A stretch of 64,000 bases of DNA from UBA1723 sp045642085 (GCA_045642085.1 JAZUIF010000082.1:1-64000); one strand, 5' to 3'; shown: positions 15,965-25,668, counted from the first letter of the stretch. Translations and numbers: made by a program. Notes: generated from the letters alone by a model not told the origin.

Positions 15965-18900
15965 TTATGAGAAAAGATATAATTGAAGTCCTAAAGAAGC
16001 TAGCTTCCAACATATATGTTGTCCTTTCAGTGTTGGTCTTATCCGCAACATTGGCATTGGTATCTGACTATGTCAGTTATGTGAAAAGTCAGAAAAATTT
16101 GGATCTTACAGAGTTTAGCAATACTCTTCATTCAAAGCAGACCATAGCTATGGATCTGCTTATCAAGATGATGCAGGAAAGCGGAGGTAGTTTGGATAAA
16201 CTTCAATCCAATCCTTGGTATATAACTCAGTCTGAAGCAAATGGTATAGAATGTCGAGTATATCGTAACAACAATCTGATATATTGGACAGGAAATGAAA
16301 TAAATGTCGATTCTTTGTCGGCTATTCCTGACAAGTCTGAGTTCTATTATTGTGCTGCAAATTACCACACTGTAGGATCGAAAATAACCTCTGGTGAATA
16401 TCACTATATAGCATTAATTAAAGTAAAAACATTGTATTATCCATATGAAATGAAGGTGGATAAGTTTTGCGATGGATTTACTTTGCCTAACCATGTGAGA
16501 TTTGTCGGAACAGATAATCTAGATGCTATTGTAGTCAATGGAAACAATGGTTTTGAGCTTTTTCGTCTTCAGAATGTGACAATCTCAGAACCCAACCAAT
16601 TATGCAAGCAAATTTGTTTTTTCTGTTGGATCATCTTTGGATTATTCATGTATCTACTGCTTCGAATAATTTTCTTGATGTACAATGATGGAAAAATCTC
16701 CAATTTTAAGTTTGCTGGTATAATTGGAGGCATTATGATATTGATCATATTGTGTGGAAGCATACGTCAGCCAGCATATATTTTTGGAGGAAGTTTGTTT
16801 GATGACAGTACTGGCACACCTCTTGGATCTGTTTTGCTTTATACATTAATCATTATTCTCTATTATTCCCTGGTAATTAAACGATTGCTCCCTAACTCCC
16901 TGTTTTTGTCACAAGGAAAGTGGCAGATTTTGATTGCTTTTCTAGGTCATGTGTTGATTATTTGTTTAGGCGTTGTCGTTTATGTAATGGCAAGAGTCTT
17001 TATTTATAGTAGATCGAATGTCGACTTGGCCGTTCCATATGTGCAAGACATTTCAAAAGAGACAGTTTTAGCATTGTTTGTCTTCGTTGTGTGGATTGTT
17101 CTATATTCACATGTCGTTGCTCACATTATGAATCTAACCCAAAAGAATTTGGCGTTTAGATCACTATTCATAATTCGACTTGTCAATTTTAGTTTATTCT
17201 TTTTGATTGTATTTATTGTCGACGACGATTCTGTTAGTTATACATTCCCGTGGATGGTCGGAATTCTGTTGTTGAAAGATGTGTTCTTCTTTTATGAAAT
17301 TAAGTCGAGAAATATATTTATCGGATTAATGACATTCTTAGTCTTAAATTTTGCTGTGTCGTTACTGATAAAATTGAGTTTTTCGCGTAATGAATTCAAA
17401 ATAAGTAATCTTGCAAGTAAAATAGAGACTAATGCTTTGCTAAATTACGACTCTACTTTGGAACAGTTAATGGATAATATCGAGACGAAATTCCGTACGG
17501 ACGCGACGTTGAGATCTTATATGGTTGACACCGTAGATCGACATTTGGAAATTGAGACTCATTTACGTGAGAAATATTTTACTGATTATTGGAGAAAGTA
17601 TGATTTTGATATTCAGTTGTCTCGTCCTGGAGCTAATATTCATCTTCGAGATCGTAATTCATTGAAGTTTACAACAGTCCCTCCTTCGTTTTTGAAAAAT
17701 AGTTGTAGAAGAATACACAACCGTAATTTCTATATCAATACGGATGCCGCACTTTCTCTAGTCTACTTGGCTAAATTCCATTACCAGGGAATGGATCTAT
17801 ATATTACGTTCTATCCTTCATTGCTATATAATAGATTGTCTTCGGAAACAAATAATGTAAAATATAGTAGTTTCACGTCTCAATGGAACAATATTGCATT
17901 GGCAAAGTATTATGATGGAGAACTTCAGATGTGGACTGGTGACTACCATTATCCACCTCATAGCACAGGTCTGTATCGTGGAGAAAATTTATATTCATAT
18001 AATAGAAACGGTTATAAGCATTATATCAGATCTTTTGGTAAAGGTGGCTATATAGTATGTAGTTTGCCGGAGATAACAATCAATATGCATTTGATTCTTG
18101 TCTCTACTATTTTCGGTATATTCTTGTTTTTAGTTGTGTTGTTTTATATCATAAAATATCTAAACGTCAAGAATTTACGAAATTCTATATTCTCAAGAAT
18201 GCTTTTATGGTTGTTGCTACCTCTTGCTGTGGCGTTTGTGGTTACTGCTTGGTTTTCATTTACGTTCTTTATTCGTCAGTATGAGAGAGAGGTTGAGGTC
18301 ACCAATAATGCCAAAATCCTCACTCTACAATCAGCATTGCAGGAAAAACTAGGAACTCATTCAGATCTGGAGATGGTATCAGTTGGAAATCTTGATTATA
18401 TTCTTCAAGAATATTCAATGGTGCTTCATTTGGATATCATAATCTACGATGCTCAAGGTGTGCAGCATTCTGCATCTAGTAGTGATTTGAAAGGTTTGGG
18501 TGCTCGTCGTAAAAACGAAAACTCAATGCACCTTATGAATGCAAGTTCAAAATGTAATTTGAACAAGTCTCCAAAATCAATAGAATCGATACTTGGAAAA
18601 AGGTATGCTACAGAGTATGCTTATCTATATAATTCAAATAATGTTCAGGTTGGATATGTTCAGGTATTGAATTCACTTTTGGATAAGAATAGTAATTCTG
18701 AAGTGTTCAACTATATTGTATTTGTGCTTGATGCCTTTTTGATTGTAATTACTTTGGCCTTTTTGGTTATTTGGCTTATAAATGTAAGAATATCAGCACC
18801 GATTTTTGAAATCAGTAATAAGTTGCAACGTTTCCAATTGACGAATGCTAATGAAAAAATCTATTATTCTAACATGAATGATGAGATTGGTCAATTGGTG

Positions 18901-19638
18901 TCGAGGTATAATTCAATGGTGGATGAACTTGTAGTCTCAGCGGAAAAACTTGCACGAAGTGAGCGTGAGACAGCATGGCGAGACATGGCTCGTTCAATCG
19001 CCCATGAGATTAAGAATCCTTTGACTCCTATGAAATTGACTATTCAGGCAGCAAAACGTAAGCAGGAAGTCGACCCAGAACATTTCAATGAGTATTTCAG
19101 CCATACTGCTGATTTGCTTGTTGAACAAATTGAGAATCTTGCCCGAATAGCGTCTGAGTTCTCTGATTTTGCAAAGGTGACTGCCGAGGTTCCGGAAAGA
19201 GTCGACATCGTAGGCCGACTACGTAATGCTGTGTCGCTATATATTCATAATCCGGAAGGTGTGATTGTACAGCCTGAAATCAATGTTAGCCAACCGGTAT
19301 ATATTCTTGGAAATGAGAAACAGTTGAGCCAGGTGTTCAATAATCTTATTAGAAATGCTATACAGGCGATTCCAGAAGACCAGATGGGATTTGTTAATGT
19401 CTCTCTTTCTACAACAGATATGAATGTAGAGGTAAGAGTAAAAGATAATGGAACCGGAGTAAAACCAGATATTCAAGCTCGTATGTTTGAGCCTAATTTC
19501 ACAACTAAGAATAGTGGAATGGGTCTTGGACTTGCAATTACGAAGAGCATCGTCACCGCTTGTAAGGGAGATATCACATTTGAGACAGAGGAAGGCGTAG
19601 GTACAACATTTATTGTGAAATTCCCGATAATAAAATAA
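15961..19638 (+). CDS. NtrY-like membrane sensor histidine kinase
   Basis: 1225 residues. A first span lies at about 17-38 and a soluble part at about 40-210. Next comes a cluster of about eight hydrophobic spans (about 215-470), an extracytoplasmic region (about 475-710), two more spans (about 712-770), a second sensing region and a last span near 920-940. After it come a HAMP-like linker, the dimerisation helix with phospho-acceptor His1015 in SIAHEIKNPLTPMKL, and the ATPase domain with NNLIRNAIQAI, VKDNGTGV and GMGLGLAITKSIV. The catalytic half is NtrY-type. No response regulator is adjacent. It is translationally coupled to rlmH by a 4-base overlap. The signal is unknown; multiple spans and two sensor regions point to a cell-envelope signal. 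The layout does not match the smaller PorY kinase. Confidence 0.85.
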   Translation: MIMRKDIIEVLKKLASNIYVVLSVLVLSATLALVSDYVSYVKSQKNLDLTEFSNTLHSKQTIAMDLLIKMMQESGGSLDKLQSNPWYITQSEANGIECRVYRNNNLIYWTGNEINVDSLSAIPDKSEFYYCAANYHTVGSKITSGEYHYIALIKVKTLYYPYEMKVDKFCDGFTLPNHVRFVGTDNLDAIVVNGNNGFELFRLQNVTISEPNQLCKQICFFCWIIFGLFMYLLLRIIFLMYNDGKISNFKFAGIIGGIMILIILCGSIRQPAYIFGGSLFDDSTGTPLGSVLLYTLIIILYYSLVIKRLLPNSLFLSQGKWQILIAFLGHVLIICLGVVVYVMARVFIYSRSNVDLAVPYVQDISKETVLALFVFVVWIVLYSHVVAHIMNLTQKNLAFRSLFIIRLVNFSLFFLIVFIVDDDSVSYTFPWMVGILLLKDVFFFYEIKSRNIFIGLMTFLVLNFAVSLLIKLSFSRNEFKISNLASKIETNALLNYDSTLEQLMDNIETKFRTDATLRSYMVDTVDRHLEIETHLREKYFTDYWRKYDFDIQLSRPGANIHLRDRNSLKFTTVPPSFLKNSCRRIHNRNFYINTDAALSLVYLAKFHYQGMDLYITFYPSLLYNRLSSETNNVKYSSFTSQWNNIALAKYYDGELQMWTGDYHYPPHSTGLYRGENLYSYNRNGYKHYIRSFGKGGYIVCSLPEITINMHLILVSTIFGIFLFLVVLFYIIKYLNVKNLRNSIFSRMLLWLLLPLAVAFVVTAWFSFTFFIRQYEREVEVTNNAKILTLQSALQEKLGTHSDLEMVSVGNLDYILQEYSMVLHLDIIIYDAQGVQHSASSSDLKGLGARRKNENSMHLMNASSKCNLNKSPKSIESILGKRYATEYAYLYNSNNVQVGYVQVLNSLLDKNSNSEVFNYIVFVLDAFLIVITLAFLVIWLINVRISAPIFEISNKLQRFQLTNANEKIYYSNMNDEIGQLVSRYNSMVDELVVSAEKLARSERETAWRDMARSIAHEIKNPLTPMKLTIQAAKRKQEVDPEHFNEYFSHTADLLVEQIENLARIASEFSDFAKVTAEVPERVDIVGRLRNAVSLYIHNPEGVIVQPEINVSQPVYILGNEKQLSQVFNNLIRNAIQAIPEDQMGFVNVSLSTTDMNVEVRVKDNGTGVKPDIQARMFEPNFTTKNSGMGLGLAITKSIVTACKGDITFETEEGVGTTFIVKFPIIK

Positions 19639-19649
19639 TAGATATTTAA

Positions 19650-19700
19650 TTAAAAAGAACGTCCAACCAGAATAGTCAAGTTGGACGTTTTATTTTATAA
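19650..19700. terminator. Bidirectional terminator between convergent genes
   Basis: Perfect 10-base arms AACGTCCAAC (19658-19667) and GTTGGACGTT (19680-19689), flanked by an A-rich run on the left and a T-rich run on the right, so it can end transcripts from both the kinase gene and the minus-strand gene. Confidence 0.75.
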
Positions 19701-20705
19701 ACCTAATTGTTGCTTGTCGATTAAAGCATTGACAGACGGACCATCGGTTAACACAATTCCGTCGACATTGCATTGCTTAATGAGTGCTTTCAGCTCCTTC
19801 ACATCCGTAATTTTCTTATATTCCAATGGACCTTGATGTTTGAATAGATCAGTGTAAGCCACATAGAAAAGCTTTTGGTCGTTTCCCATTGGATAGTCAC
19901 GGACGAATACTTCGTGACTCTCTTTGTCGCATAACACGTAGAGATATTCATGTTTTTTCAATTGCTTCACAATTGCTGTGGCATAAACAGTCTGAATCAT
20001 GTTGAAATACCCCAATCCGTTCATGTCGCCTTTCTGAATAGACATTGGTATGTATTTAGAACGGATGATCATCTGAGCAAAACAATTTTCGTGAAGCGTA
20101 TTCTTGCTAATACTCTTCAATACATCCTTTTCATTATCACCATCTGGACTTAAAATCTTCTCACTTAACTCTTGTTTTTTCTCATCGCTGATTTCAAATG
20201 GATTTGTATAGTCGTAAAGATTAATAGGATTGAAACGGATAGGCAATTCAGATTTCTTCATGATCTCCTGGAAATTCTCTGATTCAATAGCCGTCAATCT
20301 GACCTCGAATTGCATTTTATCTTCCACACCCAACGTCTTCAAAAACCAATGAGTTTGAAAGAATGAATTTCCATCAAGGAATACATTTTCGACACCCATG
20401 GCATTGGCTATCATCATAGTGTTTTTGATATTCGTAAACCTGTCAGCCTTCTCAAGAGAACCGATCGGATAAACATCATCCCAACGATCTAATTCCATCG
20501 AATCAATACAATTCTTAGCGTCGTCGTAATTGTTGAACAAATAGATTCCATTACCCACAAGAGGCATTCCATGTCCTTCACGCAAATATGAATGACGTGG
20601 GTTTAGGAGAATAAAAACTCTCTCTTTCTCAACCAAATCGAGAGCCACGTTAGCATCTTCAATAAGAGTGCAGTCGTTATTTTGATTTTTCATATAATAA
20701 TTCAA
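19695..20705 (-). CDS. Hypothetical protein with possible SseB-like C-terminal domain
   Basis: 336 residues, no signal peptide or membrane span. The N-terminal half has HSYLREGHGMPLVGNGIYLF and a patterned alpha/beta segment. The C-terminal half (about 230-336) has the order seen in SseB N-terminal domains: a helix, a strand giving EYLYVLCD, a strand KLFYVAYTDL, a helix after ITDVKELKALI and VDGIVLTDGPSVNALI. That likeness is my inference from motif order, not a search result. A second Met four codons in could be the true start. It is 21 bases downstream of the AAA-ATPase/nuclease-like gene on the same strand and probably shares its transcript. Function unknown. Confidence 0.65.
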   Translation of the reverse strand: MNYYMKNQNNDCTLIEDANVALDLVEKERVFILLNPRHSYLREGHGMPLVGNGIYLFNNYDDAKNCIDSMELDRWDDVYPIGSLEKADRFTNIKNTMMIANAMGVENVFLDGNSFFQTHWFLKTLGVEDKMQFEVRLTAIESENFQEIMKKSELPIRFNPINLYDYTNPFEISDEKKQELSEKILSPDGDNEKDVLKSISKNTLHENCFAQMIIRSKYIPMSIQKGDMNGLGYFNMIQTVYATAIVKQLKKHEYLYVLCDKESHEVFVRDYPMGNDQKLFYVAYTDLFKHQGPLEYKKITDVKELKALIKQCNVDGIVLTDGPSVNALIDKQQLGL

Positions 20706-20726
20706 ATTTTCTATTTTACGTCGATA

Positions 20727-22328
20727 CTATTTGACCTTTTCGATCTTCCATCTTGTGAGACTCTTCTCTGCGGAGTCGAATTCAATAGCGAAAGTGAGTA
20801 ACTCTTTATCTTCGGTGAGGAATGGAGCCGCATATTTCCTGTCTGCGATTTGTTCGCTTGCGGCGTCAAGGCCACCGTTTGATGTCATCTTCAGTTCAAA
20901 GATAGCGTTTCTCCATTTTGTCTTGCAGACGATATCCACTCTACCTGTGGCAATCGATACCTCAGCTTGTGGCTTGAAACCACATAGGAATAGCACTTGC
21001 ACTAGAATGAATTGGAATCTTTCTTCTATAGCTTTTGAAGTGTTGTCCTGCGAATATGGAGTTCCGGCAACCAATGCCTGAAGAAACTGCATCGCTTTTT
21101 CCACGTCGCCATGTATGAAGTTACGTCTGAAACTTGAGATGTTGCTATTAACAATGTTTTCATCTCTCTCCAAAAGACGAGGAATCAACAACTTTGAAAT
21201 TGCTTCCTTAACTTCTGGATTAGGTACAGCAAGCATGTAGTCCTGAGTCTCCTTGTCGTAATTTTTGATTGTCAGATAGCCAGTCTGATAAAGAGATAGA
21301 ACAAGATTCTTTCGGTCAGCGTCATTGCCTTCAAGCGCCAGTTTGTCCATGTATTCACAATCCCAATTAGGCATTTTATGCTCGCCACTGTCGATAGTGT
21401 CCATCAGCACCTTTGTAGAGCCAGAGATGGTCCAGTAATTATTTAGCTCACAGTCGGCTAGTGCGTTAAGCAAACTGTATGGATTGATTACCTTTGTAAG
21501 ATTCTTGCTGAATGAGTAGCTGTCGTATCTGTCAATAATCGACTGATATGACTGCTCGTATGTCAAATCATTAGCGTCTGCAAGACGTTCTATATGTCTC
21601 TTAAAGTATGACTGTAGCTCATCGTGAGTAAATCCACACACTCCCGCATATTCATCATTTGCACTAAGAATTTTAATATTGTTTAGTACGGAGAATAGAC
21701 TCAATTGCGTGAACTTCATGATTCCAGTGAGGAAAATCTTGAAGATGTAGTGGCTCTCGGATTTTAATACAGCAAAGAAAGAGCGATAGAAGTCACGCAT
21801 CTTTTCATGCTCCTCTTCATTATACATTGTCTGCTGAAGTGCCGAGTCGTACTCGTCAAAGAGAACAACAACACGCTGTTGCTCTTCTTTAGCTGCTGTT
21901 TTTATGACAAAAGAAAATCTATCTTTGATTTCAAAATTTTCATTATGCTTAATGCCATATTTTTTTTCATACTCTACGATTCGATATGTTATCGTGCTTC
22001 GTAGTTCTGTTACTGTCTTGCATCCGCTCAAATCGAATCTCAACACCTCGTATTTAGTCCAGTTCTGCTCAAGCTCCATAATCTTAAGATCTTCGAACAG
22101 CTCCTTACGAGCATTGAAATAGCATTCCAAAGTGGAAAGGAAAAGAGATTTTCCGAAGCGACGTGGACGACCTAAGAAATAGACTTCTCCATTAGGATCA
22201 TTAGCTAATTTGTAGACATATTCTGTCTTGTCAGCATAGAGCAAACCGTTAGTTCTGACCTTTTCAAAATCTTGAATGCCGCAAGGCAAAGGTTGCAAGT
22301 CTTTGTATTTTTCTTTGATGTCCACCAT
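20727..22328 (-). CDS. AAA-ATPase / PD-(D/E)XK nuclease-like protein (DUF1703 type)
   Basis: 533 residues. It starts with the family hallmark PLPCGIQDFEKVRTNGLLYADKT, followed by a P-loop in FLGRPRRFGKSLFLSTL (about 51-67). A Walker B-like VVLFDEYDSAL lies near 155-165. A long helical region follows, and the C-terminal domain has AEVSIATGRVDIVCKTKWRN then AIFELKM, the Asp and Glu-x-Lys of a PD-(D/E)XK fold. Proteins of this type occur in many copies in Bacteroidales genomes; proposed roles include mobile-element or defence functions, but none is proven. A -7 box lies 18 bases upstream of the ATG. No transposase or inverted ends flank it, so nothing here shows it moving. Confidence 0.88.
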   Translation of the reverse strand: MVDIKEKYKDLQPLPCGIQDFEKVRTNGLLYADKTEYVYKLANDPNGEVYFLGRPRRFGKSLFLSTLECYFNARKELFEDLKIMELEQNWTKYEVLRFDLSGCKTVTELRSTITYRIVEYEKKYGIKHNENFEIKDRFSFVIKTAAKEEQQRVVVLFDEYDSALQQTMYNEEEHEKMRDFYRSFFAVLKSESHYIFKIFLTGIMKFTQLSLFSVLNNIKILSANDEYAGVCGFTHDELQSYFKRHIERLADANDLTYEQSYQSIIDRYDSYSFSKNLTKVINPYSLLNALADCELNNYWTISGSTKVLMDTIDSGEHKMPNWDCEYMDKLALEGNDADRKNLVLSLYQTGYLTIKNYDKETQDYMLAVPNPEVKEAISKLLIPRLLERDENIVNSNISSFRRNFIHGDVEKAMQFLQALVAGTPYSQDNTSKAIEERFQFILVQVLFLCGFKPQAEVSIATGRVDIVCKTKWRNAIFELKMTSNGGLDAASEQIADRKYAAPFLTEDKELLTFAIEFDSAEKSLTRWKIEKVK

Positions 22329-22346
22329 AATTCAAACCATTTTCTG

Positions 22347-22354
22347 CAAAAATA
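22347..22354 (-). promoter_or_regulatory. -7 promoter box of the ATPase/nuclease-like gene
   Basis: Minus-strand TATTTTTG 18 bases upstream of the ATG at 22328; no clear -33 element. Confidence 0.45.
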
Positions 22355-22429
22355 ACTTTTTTAACGCATAATTTGAAGATTATTTTGGAATTAAAATACA
22401 TTTCCCAAGTATCCAATATGAGCTTAATA

Positions 22430-22443
22430 ACCGTGCCCACGGT
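22430..22443. repeat. Short hairpin ACCGTG-cc-CACGGT
   Basis: Perfect 6-base arms around two bases. It shares the ACCGTG core with the bipartite hairpin repeats at 973-1045 and 32216-32283 and may be a minimal member of that family. Confidence 0.5.
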
Positions 22444-22481
22444 ATTGGAATTTTTGCTATCTTTGTAATGTTAATACTGCT

Positions 22482-22538
22482 ATGACAAGATTATTTAATG
22501 GAGATTATATAGCAGTTGCCCAACATGAGGATTGTTAA
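22482..22538 (+). other. Possible tiny ORF or gene remnant
   Basis: An ATG 16 bases after a TATCTTTG box opens an 18-codon frame (MTRLFNGDYIAVAQHEDC) ending in TAA. The composition looks protein-like, but it is too short to identify, and the 130 bases that follow have only broken frames. It may be the head of a decayed gene, a leader peptide, or chance. Confidence 0.25.
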
Positions 22539-22669
22539 GGGCTGAATGCCCTAACTCCCCTTCCCAATGCGAGCCAGTAGGGCGAGCATATAAAAATAAG
22601 CGTGTTTGGACAACTAATTCCAGAAGTCTCTTGCTTAGTTATGTTTCATATTGAAGATGAATATTATAT

Positions 22670-23152
22670 ATGGCTGATTTTTTCACTAATCTATTATGCA
22701 AGTTAGGTCTTGCTCTCGATATTCGTATTGGCACTGAATTTCCTGTCATTGTCCTTTGCAACACATACGCCAAACCTTTCGTTTTTGATGGTGTTCAGTG
22801 TGGCTCTATAGAGGGATTCCTTCAGGCAGTCAAACTTGCCGATCATGATCAACAGATTCGTGTTTGCTCTCTTTCCGGACTGGAAGCCAAAAACGAGTCG
22901 ACTTCTCTATGGAAGAAATCACAAACTGTATGGTGGGGCGGAATAGAATATGACAGACAAGGTGCTGAGTTTCAGGCTCTGCTACGACGTGTTTATCGTG
23001 CTTGCTACGACCAGAATGAGTTGTTTCGCTCTGCTCTTGTAGCAACAGGACACAAACGTCTGGTGCATCTTGTTGGCAAGTGTGATCCTCGTGAGACTAT
23101 TTTGACAAGAGACGAAATGTGTGATATCTTGACCGAATTGAGGTCTTTATGA
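22670..23152 (+). CDS. NADAR-like (YbiA/DUF1768-type) protein
   Basis: 160 residues with the layout of the NADAR superfamily: YAKPFVFDGVQCGSIEGFLQAVK, where the SxE and later Lys are the family's key residues, then WKKSQTVWWGG, LLRRVYRACYDQNELFRSALVATG, and a closing ILTRDEMCDILTELR. Members remove ADP-ribose from modified nucleosides or act in riboflavin-intermediate clean-up. Some are antitoxins of DarT-type ADP-ribosyl-transferases. No DarT-like gene is beside it, so here it is an orphan. The priA gene starts 31 bases downstream on the same strand and may share its transcript. The assignment rests on motif order only. Confidence 0.65.
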   Translation: MADFFTNLLCKLGLALDIRIGTEFPVIVLCNTYAKPFVFDGVQCGSIEGFLQAVKLADHDQQIRVCSLSGLEAKNESTSLWKKSQTVWWGGIEYDRQGAEFQALLRRVYRACYDQNELFRSALVATGHKRLVHLVGKCDPRETILTRDEMCDILTELRSL

Positions 23153-23183
23153 TTATATTTGCATTACATTTTATTGTCCGTAG

Positions 23184-25649
23184 ATGAAATATGTCAGTGT
23201 GATTCTTCCTCTCGCTCTCAACCGTGTGCTCTCTTATGCTGTGCCGGATGAGTTGGCTGCCGACGTGATTGTCGGCGGTAGAGTGGTGGTGCCTGTCGGT
23301 AAGAAGAAGCTCTACACTGGTATCGTTTCGGAGGTCTTCGACGATTACGATGATGATATTGAAATCAAGGAGATTGTTTCTGTCCTCGACGTGAATCCCG
23401 TCGTCACCAAACCTCAACTTATGCTTTGGAAGTGGATTGCGGATTATTATATCTGCAGCCAGGGTGAGGTTATGAAGGCTGCTCTGCCTGCTGGACTGAA
23501 GATGGAGAGTGAGACGCTTGTCGCCGCTAATGAGGATTTTATGGAGGATGCTGACGAGCCGCTTAAGAAGACTGAACTTGCGGTGATGGAGAATCTTTCC
23601 ACGTCGAAACAGATTAGTATCGAGGAACTTAGCCATTTGGTGAAGGTGAAGAATCTTCTGCCTACTATGCAGTCGCTTCTTGCTAAGGGTGCAATCACTC
23701 TGAATGAGCAGCTTAAGGATGGCTATAAACCAAAGATGGAGGCTTACGTTACCGTCGCCGACAGATTGCTTGATACTGAGCTGATGAATAAGACTGCAGC
23801 TGAATTGGAACGTTCGCCAAAACAACTTGAACTTCTGCTCAAATTCCTTTCAATGTCGAGTTTTTATGTGAAAGGTGAGCGAAAGGAGGTCTCAAAAAAG
23901 GATCTTCTTGCTAAAGCCGACGCTTCTCCAGCCGTCTTACAGGGGTTGGTCAAGAAGGATATTTTCCGCATCTACGATAAGGAGGTCGGCAGAATCGACA
24001 ATAGCAAATATGCAAATGTGGTGGATCGCTATCCGCTTACAGATGCTCAAAATAAGGCTTACGACGAGATTGTATCTAATTTCCAGCAGAAAGATGTGGT
24101 TTTGCTTCATGGCGTCACTTCTTGTGGAAAGACGGAGATTTATATCAAACTGATTGATGAGGCTATAGCAAGTGGAAAACAGGCTTTGTTCCTGCTTCCT
24201 GAGATTGCTTTGACTACGCAGTTGACTACTCGTCTTCGTCGTGTGTTTGGCGAACAACTTGGAATCTATCATTCTAAATTCTCTGATAATGAGAGAGTTG
24301 AGGTTTGGCAGAATATGCTTTCTCCAGAGAAAGAGTATAAGGTGATTTTGGGTGTACGCTCGTCGATTTTCCTTCCTTTCCGTAATCTTGGAATTGTGAT
24401 TGTCGACGAGGAGCATGAGAATACATATAAGCAATACGATCCTGCACCACGTTATCATGCGCGCAATGCGTCGATGGTGCTGGCTAAGATTCATGGAGCA
24501 AAAGTTTTGCTTGGTTCGGCCACTCCTTCTATTGAGAGCTACTACCATGCCACACAAAGCAAAAAATATGGTTTTGTGGAGCTTTTGACTCGTTTCGCTG
24601 ATATTCAACTGCCTGAGATTAAGGTTGTCGACGTGAAGACAGAGCGTCTTCATAAGACTATGACAGGAATGTTCAGCAAACAGTTGATTGATGAGATGAC
24701 GCGTGCGATTTCTAACCATGAGCAGATAATTCTGTTTCAGAACCGACGTGGATATTCTCCTTTTATTGAGTGCAGAAGTTGCGCCTACGTGCCACGCTGC
24801 AAATACTGTGATGTGAGTCTGACTCTCCATCGCAACGATGATTCTCTCGTTTGCCATTATTGTGGCTATACAATCCCTGTGCCTCAGTTTTGTCCGTCGT
24901 GCGGCAATCCTACGTTGAGCACCCGTGGATTCGGTACGGAGAAGGCAGAGGAGGAGATTACGAAGATTTTTCCGTCGGCAAAAGTGGCACGTCTGGATTT
25001 GGATGTCGCCAAATCACGCAAGAGTTACGAATCTATCATCTCGGATTTTGAACGAGGCAAAACAGATATTCTCGTCGGCACACAGATGATTTCCAAAGGT
25101 TTGGATTTTGAGAAGGTTAGGGTAGTGGGTATTTTGAGCGCGGACCAGATGCTACATTATCCTGATTTCCGTTCACATGAAAGAGCCTTTCAGTTGATCT
25201 CGCAGGTGGGTGGACGTGCTGGTCGACATGGCAGACGAGGACTTGTTGTGCTTCAGACAACAGATGTTAAGCATCCGGTGATTGATCAGGTGTGTCAGAA
25301 TTCCTACAAGAGTATGTATCTTTCACAGTTGAATGAGCGTACAGCCTTTCGTTATCCGCCATTCTATCGTTTGATCAATCTTATGGTGAAGGGAAAGGAC
25401 GAGGCAAAGACAGATGCCGCTGCGTATGATTTGGCTAACGTGTTGAGATCACATTTCGGCCAGTTTGTATATGGTCCGGATCTTCCAGTGGTGACACGAA
25501 TCCAGACGCTTCATATACGCAAGATAATGATTAAATTGGATGCGAATAGCAACGTCGCACCATCAAAAATGATTATGAAACAATGTGTTGACAATCTTAT
25601 GCTCAACCATAAAGGTGTGTTTGTGCAGATTGATGTCGACCCTATGTGA
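23184..25649 (+). CDS. priA: Primosomal protein N' (PriA helicase)
   Basis: 821 residues. The N-terminal 3'-end-binding domain begins YVSVILPLALNRVLSYAVP. The helicase core has Walker A GVTSCGKTEIY (about 311-321) and the DEEH box (IVIVDEEHENTYKQYD), with GSATPSIES following. The zinc-binding insert has eight cysteines in CRSC, CKYC, CHYC and CPSC arrangements, and the second RecA lobe carries GTQMISKGLDF and QVGGRAGR. PriA recognises stalled or broken replication forks and reloads the replicative helicase. All sites look intact. It lies between a NADAR-like gene and a repeat-filled gap. Confidence 0.96.
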   Translation: MKYVSVILPLALNRVLSYAVPDELAADVIVGGRVVVPVGKKKLYTGIVSEVFDDYDDDIEIKEIVSVLDVNPVVTKPQLMLWKWIADYYICSQGEVMKAALPAGLKMESETLVAANEDFMEDADEPLKKTELAVMENLSTSKQISIEELSHLVKVKNLLPTMQSLLAKGAITLNEQLKDGYKPKMEAYVTVADRLLDTELMNKTAAELERSPKQLELLLKFLSMSSFYVKGERKEVSKKDLLAKADASPAVLQGLVKKDIFRIYDKEVGRIDNSKYANVVDRYPLTDAQNKAYDEIVSNFQQKDVVLLHGVTSCGKTEIYIKLIDEAIASGKQALFLLPEIALTTQLTTRLRRVFGEQLGIYHSKFSDNERVEVWQNMLSPEKEYKVILGVRSSIFLPFRNLGIVIVDEEHENTYKQYDPAPRYHARNASMVLAKIHGAKVLLGSATPSIESYYHATQSKKYGFVELLTRFADIQLPEIKVVDVKTERLHKTMTGMFSKQLIDEMTRAISNHEQIILFQNRRGYSPFIECRSCAYVPRCKYCDVSLTLHRNDDSLVCHYCGYTIPVPQFCPSCGNPTLSTRGFGTEKAEEEITKIFPSAKVARLDLDVAKSRKSYESIISDFERGKTDILVGTQMISKGLDFEKVRVVGILSADQMLHYPDFRSHERAFQLISQVGGRAGRHGRRGLVVLQTTDVKHPVIDQVCQNSYKSMYLSQLNERTAFRYPPFYRLINLMVKGKDEAKTDAAAYDLANVLRSHFGQFVYGPDLPVVTRIQTLHIRKIMIKLDANSNVAPSKMIMKQCVDNLMLNHKGVFVQIDVDPM

Positions 25650-25668
25650 CGCAATAATATAAACGGGC

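Larger units (their letters stand above)
22329..22669. other. Gene-poor divergent region with repeat and possible gene remnant
   Basis: These 341 bases separate two divergent genes. They contain a minus-strand -7 box for the ATPase gene (22347-22354), a short ACCGTG/CACGGT hairpin (22430-22443), a plus-strand TATCTTTG box (22458-22465), an 18-residue open frame (22482-22538), and an inverted repeat AGGGC-tgaat-GCCCT within 22539-22560. The G+C-richer stretch at 22539-22600 reads unlike its neighbours. Confidence 0.5.

Noticed and set aside
15961..19638. PorY, partner kinase of PorX
   Set aside because: PorY is far smaller with two spans; this one is NtrY-like with about twelve.
20727..22328. 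Mobile element or transposon built around the ATPase/nuclease-like gene
   Set aside because: No terminal inverted repeats, target duplications or transposase; the gene has a normal promoter.
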